A stretch of 64,000 bases of DNA from Sphingobacterium sp. UBA5670. Its GTDB lineage: Bacteria; Bacteroidota; Bacteroidia; Sphingobacteriales; Sphingobacteriaceae. The stretch covers positions 528,581 through 592,580 of the forward strand of contig NZ_DIIM01000021.1 of the NCBI RefSeq assembly GCF_002420705.1, read 5' to 3'. The position numbers and the translations under genes are program-made. Under the pieces are notes generated by a model, which did not search any database, was not told the origin of the DNA, and saw only the letters and a list, made by a program, of their open reading frames with translations. This document shows positions 24,881-34,255 of this stretch, in pieces; the stretch's first letter is position 1, and each line of letters starts with the position of its first letter.

Positions 24881-25828
24881 TCAGGAGACAGCTTGATAAA
24901 CTTTCCGCGGAAACGAAATGCGTACAGATACCCCCTTGCCATTCGTATTCTCGAACTTCACAGTTCCATCAATCCGCTTGATCAAATCTTTGCAGAGCGA
25001 AATTCCCAGTCCTGCACCTTGGTTGTTTTCAGCTTTCTTGCGATCCCAGCTATTGACAAAATTTAGGTTATGGAGGACTTCTAACGAAAGTTCTTCCCCT
25101 TCATTGCTGACGATGAGTTCCCATCGATCGTGTTGATCATCGATCAATTGCAGCGCAATGGTACCACCGACTCGCCCATATTTAATGGCATTGCTGATCA
25201 CATTTCTAAGCACAAAAGCAAAGATTCCTTTATGGGTATCTACCCAAAAATCTGGATTTACCGAATTAAAGATCTGTATATTGAAACGTTGAATTTCTAG
25301 CGAATAGATCCCCAATACAGCTTCAATCTGATCACAAATATTACAGTTCTCGGTATTTTCAAGCTTATCCCGGAGCTGTGATTCTGTCCACAAAAGGACT
25401 TCCTCCAACATTGTTCGCGATCTGGCCACCTGTCCTTTTAAGTTTAAAAAGATAAGTTTAAGCTCTTCCTTATCGACCAAAGAAATATCATCGATGGCCA
25501 ATAAAATTTCAACCGAAGCAAACGGAGCCCGGAGATCATGCGAGGCGATAGAAAGGACTTTAGTCTTAAAACTTTCGGCTATTTTTAATTCTTCATTATA
25601 ATGTTGAATACGAATAGCCTGATCACTGAGGATGCTGTTGGCAGTTGTCAATTTGAGCTGCTCTACTTTTAGCTGGCGGTTTTTTCGGATTAAAAAGTAG
25701 ATCAGCACTCCGATAAGCGTCTTACTGATGACTATTCCAACAATAAGTAAGGTAATAATAGTTTGGCTTTGCACAATTTTAGGTAATAAATTAACAATAA
25801 TGACTAATGGAATTTCAAAACTAATCAA
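24881..25828 (-). CDS. Sensor histidine kinase, short form
   Basis: A 315-residue kinase. A hydrophobic segment at about residues 24-47 is the single clear transmembrane helix, followed by a coiled-coil linker and the HisKA domain with the phosphoacceptor motif SIASHDLRAPF near residue 95. The HATPase domain has the N box NVISNAIKYG, the G1-like SNEGEE region and the G2 motif GAGLGISLCKDLI. Kinases of this subgroup normally carry a long N-terminal sensor (7TMR-DISM or TPR repeats); only about 20 residues precede the helix here, so the sensor part may be lost or supplied by another protein. No response regulator is adjacent. Signal unknown. Confidence 0.8.
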   Translation of the reverse strand: MISFEIPLVIIVNLLPKIVQSQTIITLLIVGIVISKTLIGVLIYFLIRKNRQLKVEQLKLTTANSILSDQAIRIQHYNEELKIAESFKTKVLSIASHDLRAPFASVEILLAIDDISLVDKEELKLIFLNLKGQVARSRTMLEEVLLWTESQLRDKLENTENCNICDQIEAVLGIYSLEIQRFNIQIFNSVNPDFWVDTHKGIFAFVLRNVISNAIKYGRVGGTIALQLIDDQHDRWELIVSNEGEELSLEVLHNLNFVNSWDRKKAENNQGAGLGISLCKDLIKRIDGTVKFENTNGKGVSVRISFPRKVYQAVS

Positions 25829-25879
25829 TCACTTGCTAATTAAAAAATTTACCTTAAAAAAAATCACGGGTATTTCCAT

Positions 25880-26163
25880 CCATGTTGAAATCTGCTCGAC
25901 ACCCTGGAAGCTAATTCATCAACGGTGTCGTTTCAACTCCCAAAGACACCTATCAAGTTTTTATGCTCGAGGGAAAATTTCAAGGTATACATAACGGAGA
26001 TTCCCGCAACGGAAAATGGAAACTGTCCGATGATAATAAAACACTCACGATTAAAATAAGTATCATCTCCATCAAATTTAAGATAGAGTCTTTTGATGAG
26101 AAGAAACGTGTTATCAGCAGTGATAAAACCGGTACGTTGGAATATGAAAAAGTGGAGGAATAA
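25880..26163 (+). pseudogene. Remnant of a lipocalin-like small protein
   Basis: One frame gives TPWKLI up to about 25916, and after a shift another continues NGVVSTPKDTYQVFMLEGKF, then GKWKLSDDNKTLTIKI, to the stop at 26163. Joined, the text resembles the lipocalin-like proteins of Bacteroidota that read GTWKL near the start and GKWKLSDDNKTL-type repeats later. Four bases, CATC (25917-25920), lie exactly between the two in-frame parts and explain the frameshift. No signal peptide or start codon survives upstream. The free-standing ATG at 25963 would give only a 66-residue fragment. A strong terminator follows at 26240, supporting a former gene. Confidence 0.4.
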
Positions 26164-26239
26164 TTCAGTTTCTCACAACTTATTAAAAGAGCTAAGACCT
26201 ATCGGTCAAAACTGAATTCCATTTCATTAAGCTACAAGA

Positions 26240-26277
26240 GAAACCACATCAACTACTATTGATGTGGTTTCTTTTTT
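26240..26277 (+). terminator. Strong rho-independent terminator
   Basis: GAAACCACATCAA (26240-26252) and TTGATGTGGTTTC (26259-26271) form a perfect 13-bp stem with a 6-base loop, followed by TTTTTT on the plus strand. It sits between the lipocalin remnant and the convergent phosphoesterase gene. Confidence 0.85.
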
Positions 26278-26323
26278 CCTTCTTTCGTTTGATAGAGAGA
26301 TGGGCGCGTTTAGCTTTATCTGT

Positions 26324-28720
26324 TTAGATCTTAGACATGCTAAAACAATAAATATTACCGCCAAAATCCGCGACATAGATTTCATTTCCTTGAATAGTGA
26401 CTTCTGCCAAAATAGGCGTACCCAAGTTAATTTTTTGCACCAATGTCCCATCCAAATTCAACACATACAAATAACCATCCGATCCACCAAAAAATAGTTT
26501 TCCTGCCGCATAACGAATACTCGACTCAACAGTACCTACTTTCTGATGAAGATCAGGAGTCGAATAAGCAGAAGTATAGATGAGGGCTTCTCCGGTCTGA
26601 AAATTCCATTTTTCAGCTAAACTGTTACGATCGAAGGCTTTTATTCCATTTGTTGCTGTCGGCATGATCAGCAATTTCTCCGTTAAGAGTGGCGAAGCCA
26701 TCACTTTAAAATCATCTTCGCTCTGTGTCTTATTAATTATGGTTCCTGTTTTTTGATCCAGTTGAAAAAGATTGTTCAACCCAGCTACATAAAAAGAGGT
26801 AGCATCAGCACCGGCCCCTCCAGTTCTAAACCGCAAGCCATCTTCATTTTTCTTCCACAGGAGTTTTCCGGTCTTGCAATCATGAACGAATAAGCTATTC
26901 CAATTTGCTCCTGTAATTAAATATCCATTTGTGACAAGCAGTTCCCCGGGCATCCCTTCCCCCCCATTCCAATCACGATTTTGCCATACCATGGTACCGT
27001 CATCGGCTTTTATTGCCGATAGATAGTTCCCGGCTCCTGTATAATAAATACCATCTTGAACAACACCAGCACTCACATATCCCGGAAGACGTCCCCCACT
27101 GAGATCCTTCTTCCATACAAGTTTACCATCCTTTTCATTAATCGCATAAACTGTTCCGCCCATATCAGTCGCTAATACTAAGCCATTGCAATAGGCTAAT
27201 TTCTGTTTAACAGAGTTTTGAGTCCCGAAGGTCCAGATGATTTCTCCCGACTGCTTTGTCAACGCCTGAATTTTACTTTTACCGCCAAGGGCATCATCCA
27301 TACTGGCAACATAAATCCGTTGCCCCTGTACAAGTGGTGAACTTTTCCATACATTTGCGCCAATATTTTTTGACCATTTCAACTTTAATAAATTTACTGG
27401 GGTAGGTTCATTATTCCATGCAAATTTCTTCAATGCCTGTGTACCGTCGCCGTAATTAACCTCCAGCATGACTTCTTGTTTCTGATTCAGATGACTTCTC
27501 CCAGCAATAGTTCCGCGCCAGTTCCAGTCGCTTGCCGGATTCAACTCAGCTGTTTTAAGTACAGTCCCTTCTTGATTTAACAGTTTAGCATATACCGAAA
27601 GAATACGCTTTTCGGTATGGTATACGCTGGCGCTAATTTCTATTTCTTGTGTCTTTGAAATCTGCATCTGTTTGCTTTGCGGATAAATCAACGAAATATG
27701 TTCAGCCAGATAAGGGTAAGTCGGAGTTATTTTGCTAACCCCGTTCTTATCTACATCAATGACCATGAATTGCGCTACAGAATTGTCTATTCCGCCTTTA
27801 TTAGGTGCATTTGTGGATATAACTGCTACGCCATTCCTACTTCCAAAACTATAGTTATTATGCCAATGTCCATACAGAAAGGCTTTTAGATTATACCGTT
27901 TTAAATCAATAGAATCTGTTTTACCTTTCATCACGAAATCTTTACCAACAATCAGATCATGATTGATAAAAACAAGTGGTTTATCGTTCGCTTTCAGAGC
28001 AAGATCTTTTTTGAGCCAGGCGATGACCTGATCCTGATTATAACTCGGAGCATAGTCTCCGCTGGGCATAGGAGTTACCACAAAATATGCCGGTCCGGCC
28101 TCAAATGAATAGTAAGCGGGGCCAAATAAATCTTCAAATAGCTTCTCCCCATATTCGCCTTTGACAAGATCATGGTTGCCTACCGTATAATAGGTTGGAA
28201 CTCCCATGAGCTCGGTATTGACCTGACGGGCATGAAACTGCATGCCCGGTTCATAGCAGATATCGCCCGTGTGCATAATCAGTGCGGCATGTTGTTGCTG
28301 TGAAAACTTACGTACATTATCAATCCATTCTCCATATAGAGGTGTTTCTGTATCCGTAATCTGGATAAACCGAAGCTTATCGCCAGACTGTTTTTCATCC
28401 TTGATTAAGCCAAAATCATAATTTTCTAATTTAGGGTCAATTTTTAAGTAATGAGTACCGCTCGCTTTATGACCAGCAGGGATACGCACAAAAAGAAATC
28501 TTGCATTTCCACTCTTTTTCAAGTTGAAGCTTCCATCAGCAGCGGTCGGTACGACGTCATAGCCATCGGATACTACAACATCTTGCATTCCTTTTTCATT
28601 TCCATCCATCTTCTTGTTCCTATTATCATCCAAAAAGACACGGCCCTTATACTGGGCAAACATGGCATTACTGCACAATAATAAGAACGGAAGAATAAGT
28701 TTCTGTAGAAGTTGTCTCAT
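26324..28720 (-). CDS. Exported calcineurin-like phosphoesterase fused to a PQQ-type beta-propeller
   Basis: A 798-residue protein. Signal peptide 1-22; an N-terminal beta domain (23-105) with calcium-loop-like DDNRNKKMDGNE; a metallophosphoesterase domain (about 115-345) with GD at 152-153, GNHD at 181-184, FINHD and YGHWH; a linking beta domain; and from about 440 a propeller of PQQ/BamB-type repeats (GDNHLY-like strands such as LVWKKDLSG, MVWQNRDWN, LLWKKNEDG). The first metal motif reads DTE at 123-125 where the family has DxH. It should hydrolyse a phosphodiester or phosphomonoester in the periplasm while the propeller binds a partner or substrate. It follows SusC and SusD on the same strand and has its own -7 box, so it belongs to their system. 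Confidence 0.85.
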   Translation of the reverse strand: MRQLLQKLILPFLLLCSNAMFAQYKGRVFLDDNRNKKMDGNEKGMQDVVVSDGYDVVPTAADGSFNLKKSGNARFLFVRIPAGHKASGTHYLKIDPKLENYDFGLIKDEKQSGDKLRFIQITDTETPLYGEWIDNVRKFSQQQHAALIMHTGDICYEPGMQFHARQVNTELMGVPTYYTVGNHDLVKGEYGEKLFEDLFGPAYYSFEAGPAYFVVTPMPSGDYAPSYNQDQVIAWLKKDLALKANDKPLVFINHDLIVGKDFVMKGKTDSIDLKRYNLKAFLYGHWHNNYSFGSRNGVAVISTNAPNKGGIDNSVAQFMVIDVDKNGVSKITPTYPYLAEHISLIYPQSKQMQISKTQEIEISASVYHTEKRILSVYAKLLNQEGTVLKTAELNPASDWNWRGTIAGRSHLNQKQEVMLEVNYGDGTQALKKFAWNNEPTPVNLLKLKWSKNIGANVWKSSPLVQGQRIYVASMDDALGGKSKIQALTKQSGEIIWTFGTQNSVKQKLAYCNGLVLATDMGGTVYAINEKDGKLVWKKDLSGGRLPGYVSAGVVQDGIYYTGAGNYLSAIKADDGTMVWQNRDWNGGEGMPGELLVTNGYLITGANWNSLFVHDCKTGKLLWKKNEDGLRFRTGGAGADATSFYVAGLNNLFQLDQKTGTIINKTQSEDDFKVMASPLLTEKLLIMPTATNGIKAFDRNSLAEKWNFQTGEALIYTSAYSTPDLHQKVGTVESSIRYAAGKLFFGGSDGYLYVLNLDGTLVQKINLGTPILAEVTIQGNEIYVADFGGNIYCFSMSKI

Positions 28721-28742
28721 GTCAATATTCTAAATTAAAGGG

Positions 28743-28750
28743 CAAAGATA
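28743..28750 (-). promoter_or_regulatory. Candidate -7 box (TATCTTTG) before the phosphoesterase-propeller gene
   Basis: Plus-strand CAAAGATA is an exact match to the inverted TAnnTTTG consensus, 22 bases before the start codon, in the 92-base gap after SusD. It could allow expression independent of susCD. No -33 TTG was seen. Confidence 0.35.
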
Positions 28751-28812
28751 AAATCGTTCCGCTAGTGGATTAACCTATCTTTACCCTTATGCTTTGTAAA
28801 AAATAATTATTT

Positions 28813-30627
28813 TTACCAGAAGTTCGTTTGAACCAATTTGCTACCATCCAGTACCATTTGGCTATTGGCAACTGGATAATAATAATATTTAGGTTTTTCA
28901 AAGGTCTTCTTCTTATCTCTTGCTACCGTAAACATAATATGTCCATTATTTCCATTTTCAAGATAAATAGATGTATTATTGCCATTGGCATCCTTCAAAT
29001 AATAGAGGGAAATATTTTTCTTTTCCTCTTCTGTCAAATCTTTGATCGGACCGGTATCTTTTGCAGATTCGAGTATGGCAATATCAACTTTTCCATCACC
29101 GGTCACATCCATTGCACCCAAGGCCTTTACATACATCCCTTGTTGTTGATCAGCCAGCCGTTCGCCAACTTCCCAACGGAAGACGTCTCTGTATCGCTGC
29201 CCCTCACAAGCCAGTTCTACACGTCTTTCTCTTCTAATTTCCAAAATAAGTCCTACGTTGCCACCTTTTACATTTGGGTAGTAAGCTTGCATGATAGGAT
29301 CCACATTAGCATTTGCTTCTCCCAGCTGCATACTCGGCATTCCTACACGCATACGCAGCAGATTGATTGATTTGTCAAGATCAGCCTGACTCGTGAGGAT
29401 TCCCAGCTCAGCTTTAGCTTCGGCAAAAATTAATAAGATTTCAGCGTAGCGAAATACAAAGGCATCTGTATAAGCAGCTTCCCAGCTAATCATATCCGCT
29501 ATTTCAGGATAAAACTTGATCTGGTTGTATCCGCCCAAAGTAGGTTTAAGACGCTGTGGCGTTGAAGCATTGACAGCCTGAAATCCAGGTTTCATAAAAG
29601 TCTGTTCAAGACGTGGATCGCGGTTCACAAAAACCTGATCAATATTCTTCGTTTTATAATCGGCCTGTTGCGTAAAACGCTTTCCATCTTTCATCAGATA
29701 ACTTTCCATGAGCGTTTGGCTCAGCGCCCATTCGTAATCCAATACAGTATGGGCATTACGTCTTCTTCCCAAATCCTTATCATAATCTATAAATAGGATG
29801 GTTTCGGGATTTGCCTGCAGATTCAGGCTGATAAATAGATCCCGATAGGCACGATTGACACCGCCTGCGTTGCTGATCGAAAATTTAGCCGATTTCATTA
29901 TTTCTTCAGCAGCGGAAACTGCACGCTGCAGAAAGGTATTAGCCGATCCGCTCAGATTCAGATAGGTGTGATATTTACGAAAAGTTCCTTCCTGTAAAGC
30001 GAACTGGGCCAATTGCGCCAGCGCTCCCCACTTTGTGACCGTCGACTTGTGACCGTCGGGTTTGATATTGGCAGCCGCAAATTCGAGATCCGCCATAATA
30101 GAATCTACCACAAGTGTTCGGCTATCTTGCTTTTTGTTCAATAGGTCAAGATCCGAGGTTCCCATGGTCTTTCCATACCAGGGCACATCACTATACTGAT
30201 TGACCTTATCGATATAGAATCGTGCACGGAAGAACCTTGCAATTCCAATATAATGATTCACATCAATGGCACTAGCACCCTTCACACGACCAGCGTTTTC
30301 GAGGAAGAAATTAATATTTCGCAGGGCAGACCAGCTCCATACAGCAGCATTCTGAGCTGTCACCCCACCACGCATGATCTCATCAATGGTACTACCGGAA
30401 TTATGATGTGCCAGGTTATCTGTTCCAAGATCCGCTATAGGGGCACTCAAACTACCGTAAAAACCATCAGTATATGTCTTCAGATCGTTTACATTACTGA
30501 AAAACACTTCCGGTGTAACCGATGTGGTCGGATACCGGTCCATAAAATCATCGTTACAGCCCATGATGAGGAACAGTACCCCCAACAGCGCTCCAACCTT
30601 GATTAGTTGTCTTTTTATATTTTGCAT
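28813..30627 (-). CDS. SusD/RagB-family surface lipoprotein
   Basis: A 604-residue lipoprotein. The signal peptide ends LFLIMGC, with the lipid-attached cysteine followed by NDDFMDRYP, the usual start of mature SusD proteins. The alpha-helical TPR-like scaffold is seen in LARFFRARFYIDKVNQYSDVPW-type sequence near residue 130, and the C-terminal signature RRERRVELACEGQRYRDVFRW near residue 475 identifies the RagB/SusD family. SusD proteins cap the SusC channel and bind substrate at the cell surface. MQNIKRQ is chosen as start because it gives a clean signal peptide; MTIIM 12 bases earlier is possible. The gene follows susC immediately. Its companions suggest a phosphorylated ligand rather than a glycan, as no glycoside hydrolase is adjacent. 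Confidence 0.9.
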   Translation of the reverse strand: MQNIKRQLIKVGALLGVLFLIMGCNDDFMDRYPTTSVTPEVFFSNVNDLKTYTDGFYGSLSAPIADLGTDNLAHHNSGSTIDEIMRGGVTAQNAAVWSWSALRNINFFLENAGRVKGASAIDVNHYIGIARFFRARFYIDKVNQYSDVPWYGKTMGTSDLDLLNKKQDSRTLVVDSIMADLEFAAANIKPDGHKSTVTKWGALAQLAQFALQEGTFRKYHTYLNLSGSANTFLQRAVSAAEEIMKSAKFSISNAGGVNRAYRDLFISLNLQANPETILFIDYDKDLGRRRNAHTVLDYEWALSQTLMESYLMKDGKRFTQQADYKTKNIDQVFVNRDPRLEQTFMKPGFQAVNASTPQRLKPTLGGYNQIKFYPEIADMISWEAAYTDAFVFRYAEILLIFAEAKAELGILTSQADLDKSINLLRMRVGMPSMQLGEANANVDPIMQAYYPNVKGGNVGLILEIRRERRVELACEGQRYRDVFRWEVGERLADQQQGMYVKALGAMDVTGDGKVDIAILESAKDTGPIKDLTEEEKKNISLYYLKDANGNNTSIYLENGNNGHIMFTVARDKKKTFEKPKYYYYPVANSQMVLDGSKLVQTNFW

Positions 30628-30640
30628 GATAATAGTCATT

Positions 30641-33600
30641 TTAGAAATTAAAGTTTAAGCCAAACGAATAAGTCCTTTGAAAAGGATATGCCGTTCTATC
30701 GCCAACAATCTCAGGATCAAGATAATCCATGAGCTTCGTAAACTCAAGTAGGTTCTCACCGCTGACAAATAGACGTAATCGGTCTATCCCCCATTTGTCA
30801 GTTATCAGTTTAGGAAGTGTATATCCTAAAGTCACATTTTTAACCCGCAGATAACCGGCATTCTGCAAATATTTCGTCTGTGTGGCAGCCAATTCAATTC
30901 CGCTCTGCTCAGCTACATAAGATTTTGGCCTTGGTAAATACGCATTTGGATTTTCAGGTGTCCAATGGTCCAGATTAAACTTGGTCAAACTTGCCCAGGG
31001 CTGCGCATAGATTCCCCAGAAGTAATGGTCACCACCTGGAGGGTAATAATTACGTTTTCCAACCCCCTGTAAGAAGACACGCAGGTCAATTCCATTCCAG
31101 CTTGAATTTAAGTCTATCCCGTAGCTGTAACGCTGTCTCGAATTACCGATGATCTTATAATCGCCGTGATTGTCTAAGGTCCAGTCCCCGCGGTTTATTT
31201 TGCCATCGCCGTTGATATCGGCAAACTTGAGATCACCCGGTTCCAATCCCCGTGTACCAGGATAAGAAGTGACATCATTTTGATTGGCATGTGCCTTGAT
31301 CTCTTCTTGCGACTGGAAGAACCCTAATGTAGTCAGTCCCCACATTTCACCTAATTCCTGACCGACGTAATAATCGTTTAAGTTATTTTTCGGATTGCTG
31401 TATTTGGTTATATAGGCTCTGCTATCCGCTAGATTGACTCTTGCGGAGAATGAAAATGGCTTACTCGCCACCATAAATTCTTTATTATAGCCGAGTGTCA
31501 GCTCCCATCCATTCGTTTTTAAGTTGGCAGCATTTTCTAGTGGCACACCAGTACCCAGTACAATCGGCAAGGTACGGCCTGCGGTTAGCATATCTTTTGT
31601 ATCGCGACGATAGATATCAAACGAGCCAAAAAACTGATTCTTAAACAAGCCAATGTCCACTCCAAAATTGGACTGCGTAATAGTTTCCCATGTCAGGGTC
31701 GATGATACTAATCCCGGACTACCCACGATAGGTACGATCTTGCCATCCAAAATAGCTCCGCTACCTTTGGACATATTGGCAATATAAGGGTAATAGTTGT
31801 CCCTGAGATCCTGGTTTGCCAATGAGCCGTATGATCCCCTTAATTTAAAATTGGATACGGTTTCCTTAATCGGCTGAAAGAAGTTTTCCTGCGAAACTAC
31901 CCAAGCCGCCGATACCGAAGGATTAAATGCGAATCGATCTTTTTTAGGAAACCTTGAAGAACCATCGTAGCGTAAATTAGACTCGAGGATATACTTGTCT
32001 TTGTAGGTATAGTTCAATCTGGCAAAAGCCCCGCGTACTGACCAAGCATAATCTGAAGCACCAACAGAAGGAGTTTGACCGGTCGCAAGTCCGATTGTCG
32101 GCAGCGAATTGGAAATCAATTGATCCCGGGATGCCGAAAAAGATTCATAGATCCGTTCTTCCTGATTGAAACCTAGCATGACGGAAAAATAGTGATCTTT
32201 AAGTGTCCGTTGGTATTGCGAATAGATGTTGTACACATTATAACGTGTTTCAGCACTTCCATTGGAGGCATAACTGTTAAAGTTCTGCTTGTTCATCACG
32301 TTAGGCCCCGTACTGTAGGCAAGCGGTAACTGAAAGAAATGCGATTTTCCTGAAATCCGTCTAAAAGTTGCATCCCCATTTAAGGTCCATACATTTTTGA
32401 TGAAGTCGATTTTTGCACCAAAACTGGTCTGAAAATCATTATTTCTACTAATACTGCGGCCACCTTCAGCGACAGCACCAATCATATTTACCCCCGCTTC
32501 GGTATAGGTGCCATCTGGATTGTAAACCGTATTTAGCGAAGGCTGGCGGTTTACGTTATGCCAATAGAGATAACCCTGATCGATTGCCGACGGCTGATCA
32601 TATTTGTCGTTTGTAAAGGTGGTGTTATTGGATAAGGTAAACCAATCCGTAATTTTATAATCGCCTTTTGCCCTAAAGTTATATCGGTCATACGTATCTG
32701 GGCTTATCCGTAACATTCCATTTTGTCTATAATACTCGCCCGAAAGATAAAATGAAGAACGTTCATTTTTTTGAGCAATACTGATATTGTTGGTATAAGA
32801 AGGCTGGATATCTTTGTAAACTTCTTTAAACCAATCAGTAGACCCCAGGTAGATATAAGCATTTGGATTTTGCGGGTCGACAATCACACGTGGTAATGAT
32901 GGATTTTCGCTCAGCTGTTTACCATATTCAAGCATTTTCTCATCGTAAAGATTGTACCAGGGAGCAGACATAATATTTCTGTATTTCATGACCTCGTAGG
33001 GATCATCTTCTATCTCCACTGTCCGTGTAATTGCCTTCGCTCCAAAAATCGAATTGGCGGTCACCTTGATATCCTTCGTCGTACCCGATTTTGTGGTCAC
33101 TAAAACAACACCGAAAGCAGCACGACTACCGTAGATTGCTGCTGATGCAGCATCTTTTAACACTGTCACACTAGCGATATCCATCGGATTCATCCTATTT
33201 AGCTCATCGTTGGTCGCAGGCACTCCATCAATAACAATCAGTGGACCTCCACCTGAAAGCGATGTGTATCCACGCACATTAATGCCCGGAGAACTATTTG
33301 CTCTTCCCGATGTAGGTGTAATATTAAGATTGGCCATCGCTCCTTGCAAAGCTGTCCCAACGTTAGTAATAGGCCTACTTTCCAGAAACTTTTCACCGAT
33401 CTGATCGACAGCTCCAGAAAGGTTGATCTTTTTCTGTGTACCATAACCAACCACGATAACTTCGTCGAGGTGAGATTCGGCAGTTTCCATTAACACATCG
33501 GCACTTCTCTTATCTGATACATTAATTTCGACATCTTTATACCCCATGAAACGAAATAAAAGGATTGCTTTCTCAGGAACACGTATGCTGTATCGACCGT

Positions 33601-34084
33601 CCTTATCCGTTTTTGTTGATATTCCCGAGACACCCAATACTGTGACAGTTACTCCGGGCATTGGTCCCGTTGCATCCTTTACGACACCCGAAACCTCACG
33701 ATCTGTCTGTTTTTTTTCTTTGATAACAATGGTACTTCCCATAATGTCAAAGATCAGATTACGTCCGCGTAATGTCTTTGCAAGGGCTTCTCTCACATCA
33801 GATCCTGCTACTGAGATATCTACGCGCGAAGCATTTTCAAATAGCCGTTCGTCGTAAAACAGACGCAACTTGGTCTGTATAGAAATTTCTTTCAGAACAG
33901 TTTCAATCGTCGCATTTTTCAAGGATAGATTTACTTCTTGGGCATATCCTGATGCCCGGGCACCAAATGTAAATGCCAGCAGCAGTATACAAATCAACTT
34001 CATAGTCAGTATGACTTTAATGCTTAGGGTATAAGAATGACTTCTCCGGTCCCCCCATGCTATTAATGGAGAAAAAAATTTCAT
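30641..34084 (-). CDS. SusC/RagA-family TonB-dependent transporter with STN signalling domain
   Basis: A 1147-residue outer-membrane transporter. A signal peptide ends ASGYAQ near residue 48 after a long basic leader (MKFFSPLIAWGDRRSH) that is common in this subgroup. Then come an STN domain (about 50-120: VNLSLKNATIETVLKEI), a CarboxypepD_reg-like domain (131-210: VSGVVKDATGPMPGVTVTVLG), the plug with VIVVGYGTQKKINLSGAV and the SusC hallmark PLIVIDGVPA, and a barrel ending RTYSFGLNFNF. The STN domain signals to the FecR anti-sigma factor encoded just upstream, so substrate arrival should switch on the operon. It works with the SusD lipoprotein that follows. Cargo is unknown; the locus points to a phosphoester. 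Confidence 0.92.
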   Translation of the reverse strand: MKFFSPLIAWGDRRSHSYTLSIKVILTMKLICILLLAFTFGARASGYAQEVNLSLKNATIETVLKEISIQTKLRLFYDERLFENASRVDISVAGSDVREALAKTLRGRNLIFDIMGSTIVIKEKKQTDREVSGVVKDATGPMPGVTVTVLGVSGISTKTDKDGRYSIRVPEKAILLFRFMGYKDVEINVSDKRSADVLMETAESHLDEVIVVGYGTQKKINLSGAVDQIGEKFLESRPITNVGTALQGAMANLNITPTSGRANSSPGINVRGYTSLSGGGPLIVIDGVPATNDELNRMNPMDIASVTVLKDAASAAIYGSRAAFGVVLVTTKSGTTKDIKVTANSIFGAKAITRTVEIEDDPYEVMKYRNIMSAPWYNLYDEKMLEYGKQLSENPSLPRVIVDPQNPNAYIYLGSTDWFKEVYKDIQPSYTNNISIAQKNERSSFYLSGEYYRQNGMLRISPDTYDRYNFRAKGDYKITDWFTLSNNTTFTNDKYDQPSAIDQGYLYWHNVNRQPSLNTVYNPDGTYTEAGVNMIGAVAEGGRSISRNNDFQTSFGAKIDFIKNVWTLNGDATFRRISGKSHFFQLPLAYSTGPNVMNKQNFNSYASNGSAETRYNVYNIYSQYQRTLKDHYFSVMLGFNQEERIYESFSASRDQLISNSLPTIGLATGQTPSVGASDYAWSVRGAFARLNYTYKDKYILESNLRYDGSSRFPKKDRFAFNPSVSAAWVVSQENFFQPIKETVSNFKLRGSYGSLANQDLRDNYYPYIANMSKGSGAILDGKIVPIVGSPGLVSSTLTWETITQSNFGVDIGLFKNQFFGSFDIYRRDTKDMLTAGRTLPIVLGTGVPLENAANLKTNGWELTLGYNKEFMVASKPFSFSARVNLADSRAYITKYSNPKNNLNDYYVGQELGEMWGLTTLGFFQSQEEIKAHANQNDVTSYPGTRGLEPGDLKFADINGDGKINRGDWTLDNHGDYKIIGNSRQRYSYGIDLNSSWNGIDLRVFLQGVGKRNYYPPGGDHYFWGIYAQPWASLTKFNLDHWTPENPNAYLPRPKSYVAEQSGIELAATQTKYLQNAGYLRVKNVTLGYTLPKLITDKWGIDRLRLFVSGENLLEFTKLMDYLDPEIVGDRTAYPFQRTYSFGLNFNF

Positions 34085-34152
34085 AACTTTGAATTGTTAA
34101 GGGTTTAATAATCTATAGAATTCGTACTTCAATAAATTTGGCTCTTTACAAC

Positions 34153-34174
34153 AGGGGATGCGTCAACATCCCCT
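34153..34174. terminator. GC-rich hairpin in the fecR-susC gap
   Basis: AGGGGATG (34153-34160) and CATCCCCT (34167-34174) form an 8-bp stem with a 6-base loop. On the minus strand, the sense of susC, no T-run follows, so this may be an attenuator, a processing site or a partial terminator that separates regulator from transporter expression. Confidence 0.4.
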
Positions 34175-34255
34175 TTTCTATTGTATTTGACCTGTTGGTT
34201 AATTCGTCCGGTTATATCATATTTTATAAATTTTAATAGGTAAAGAATAATTGTA

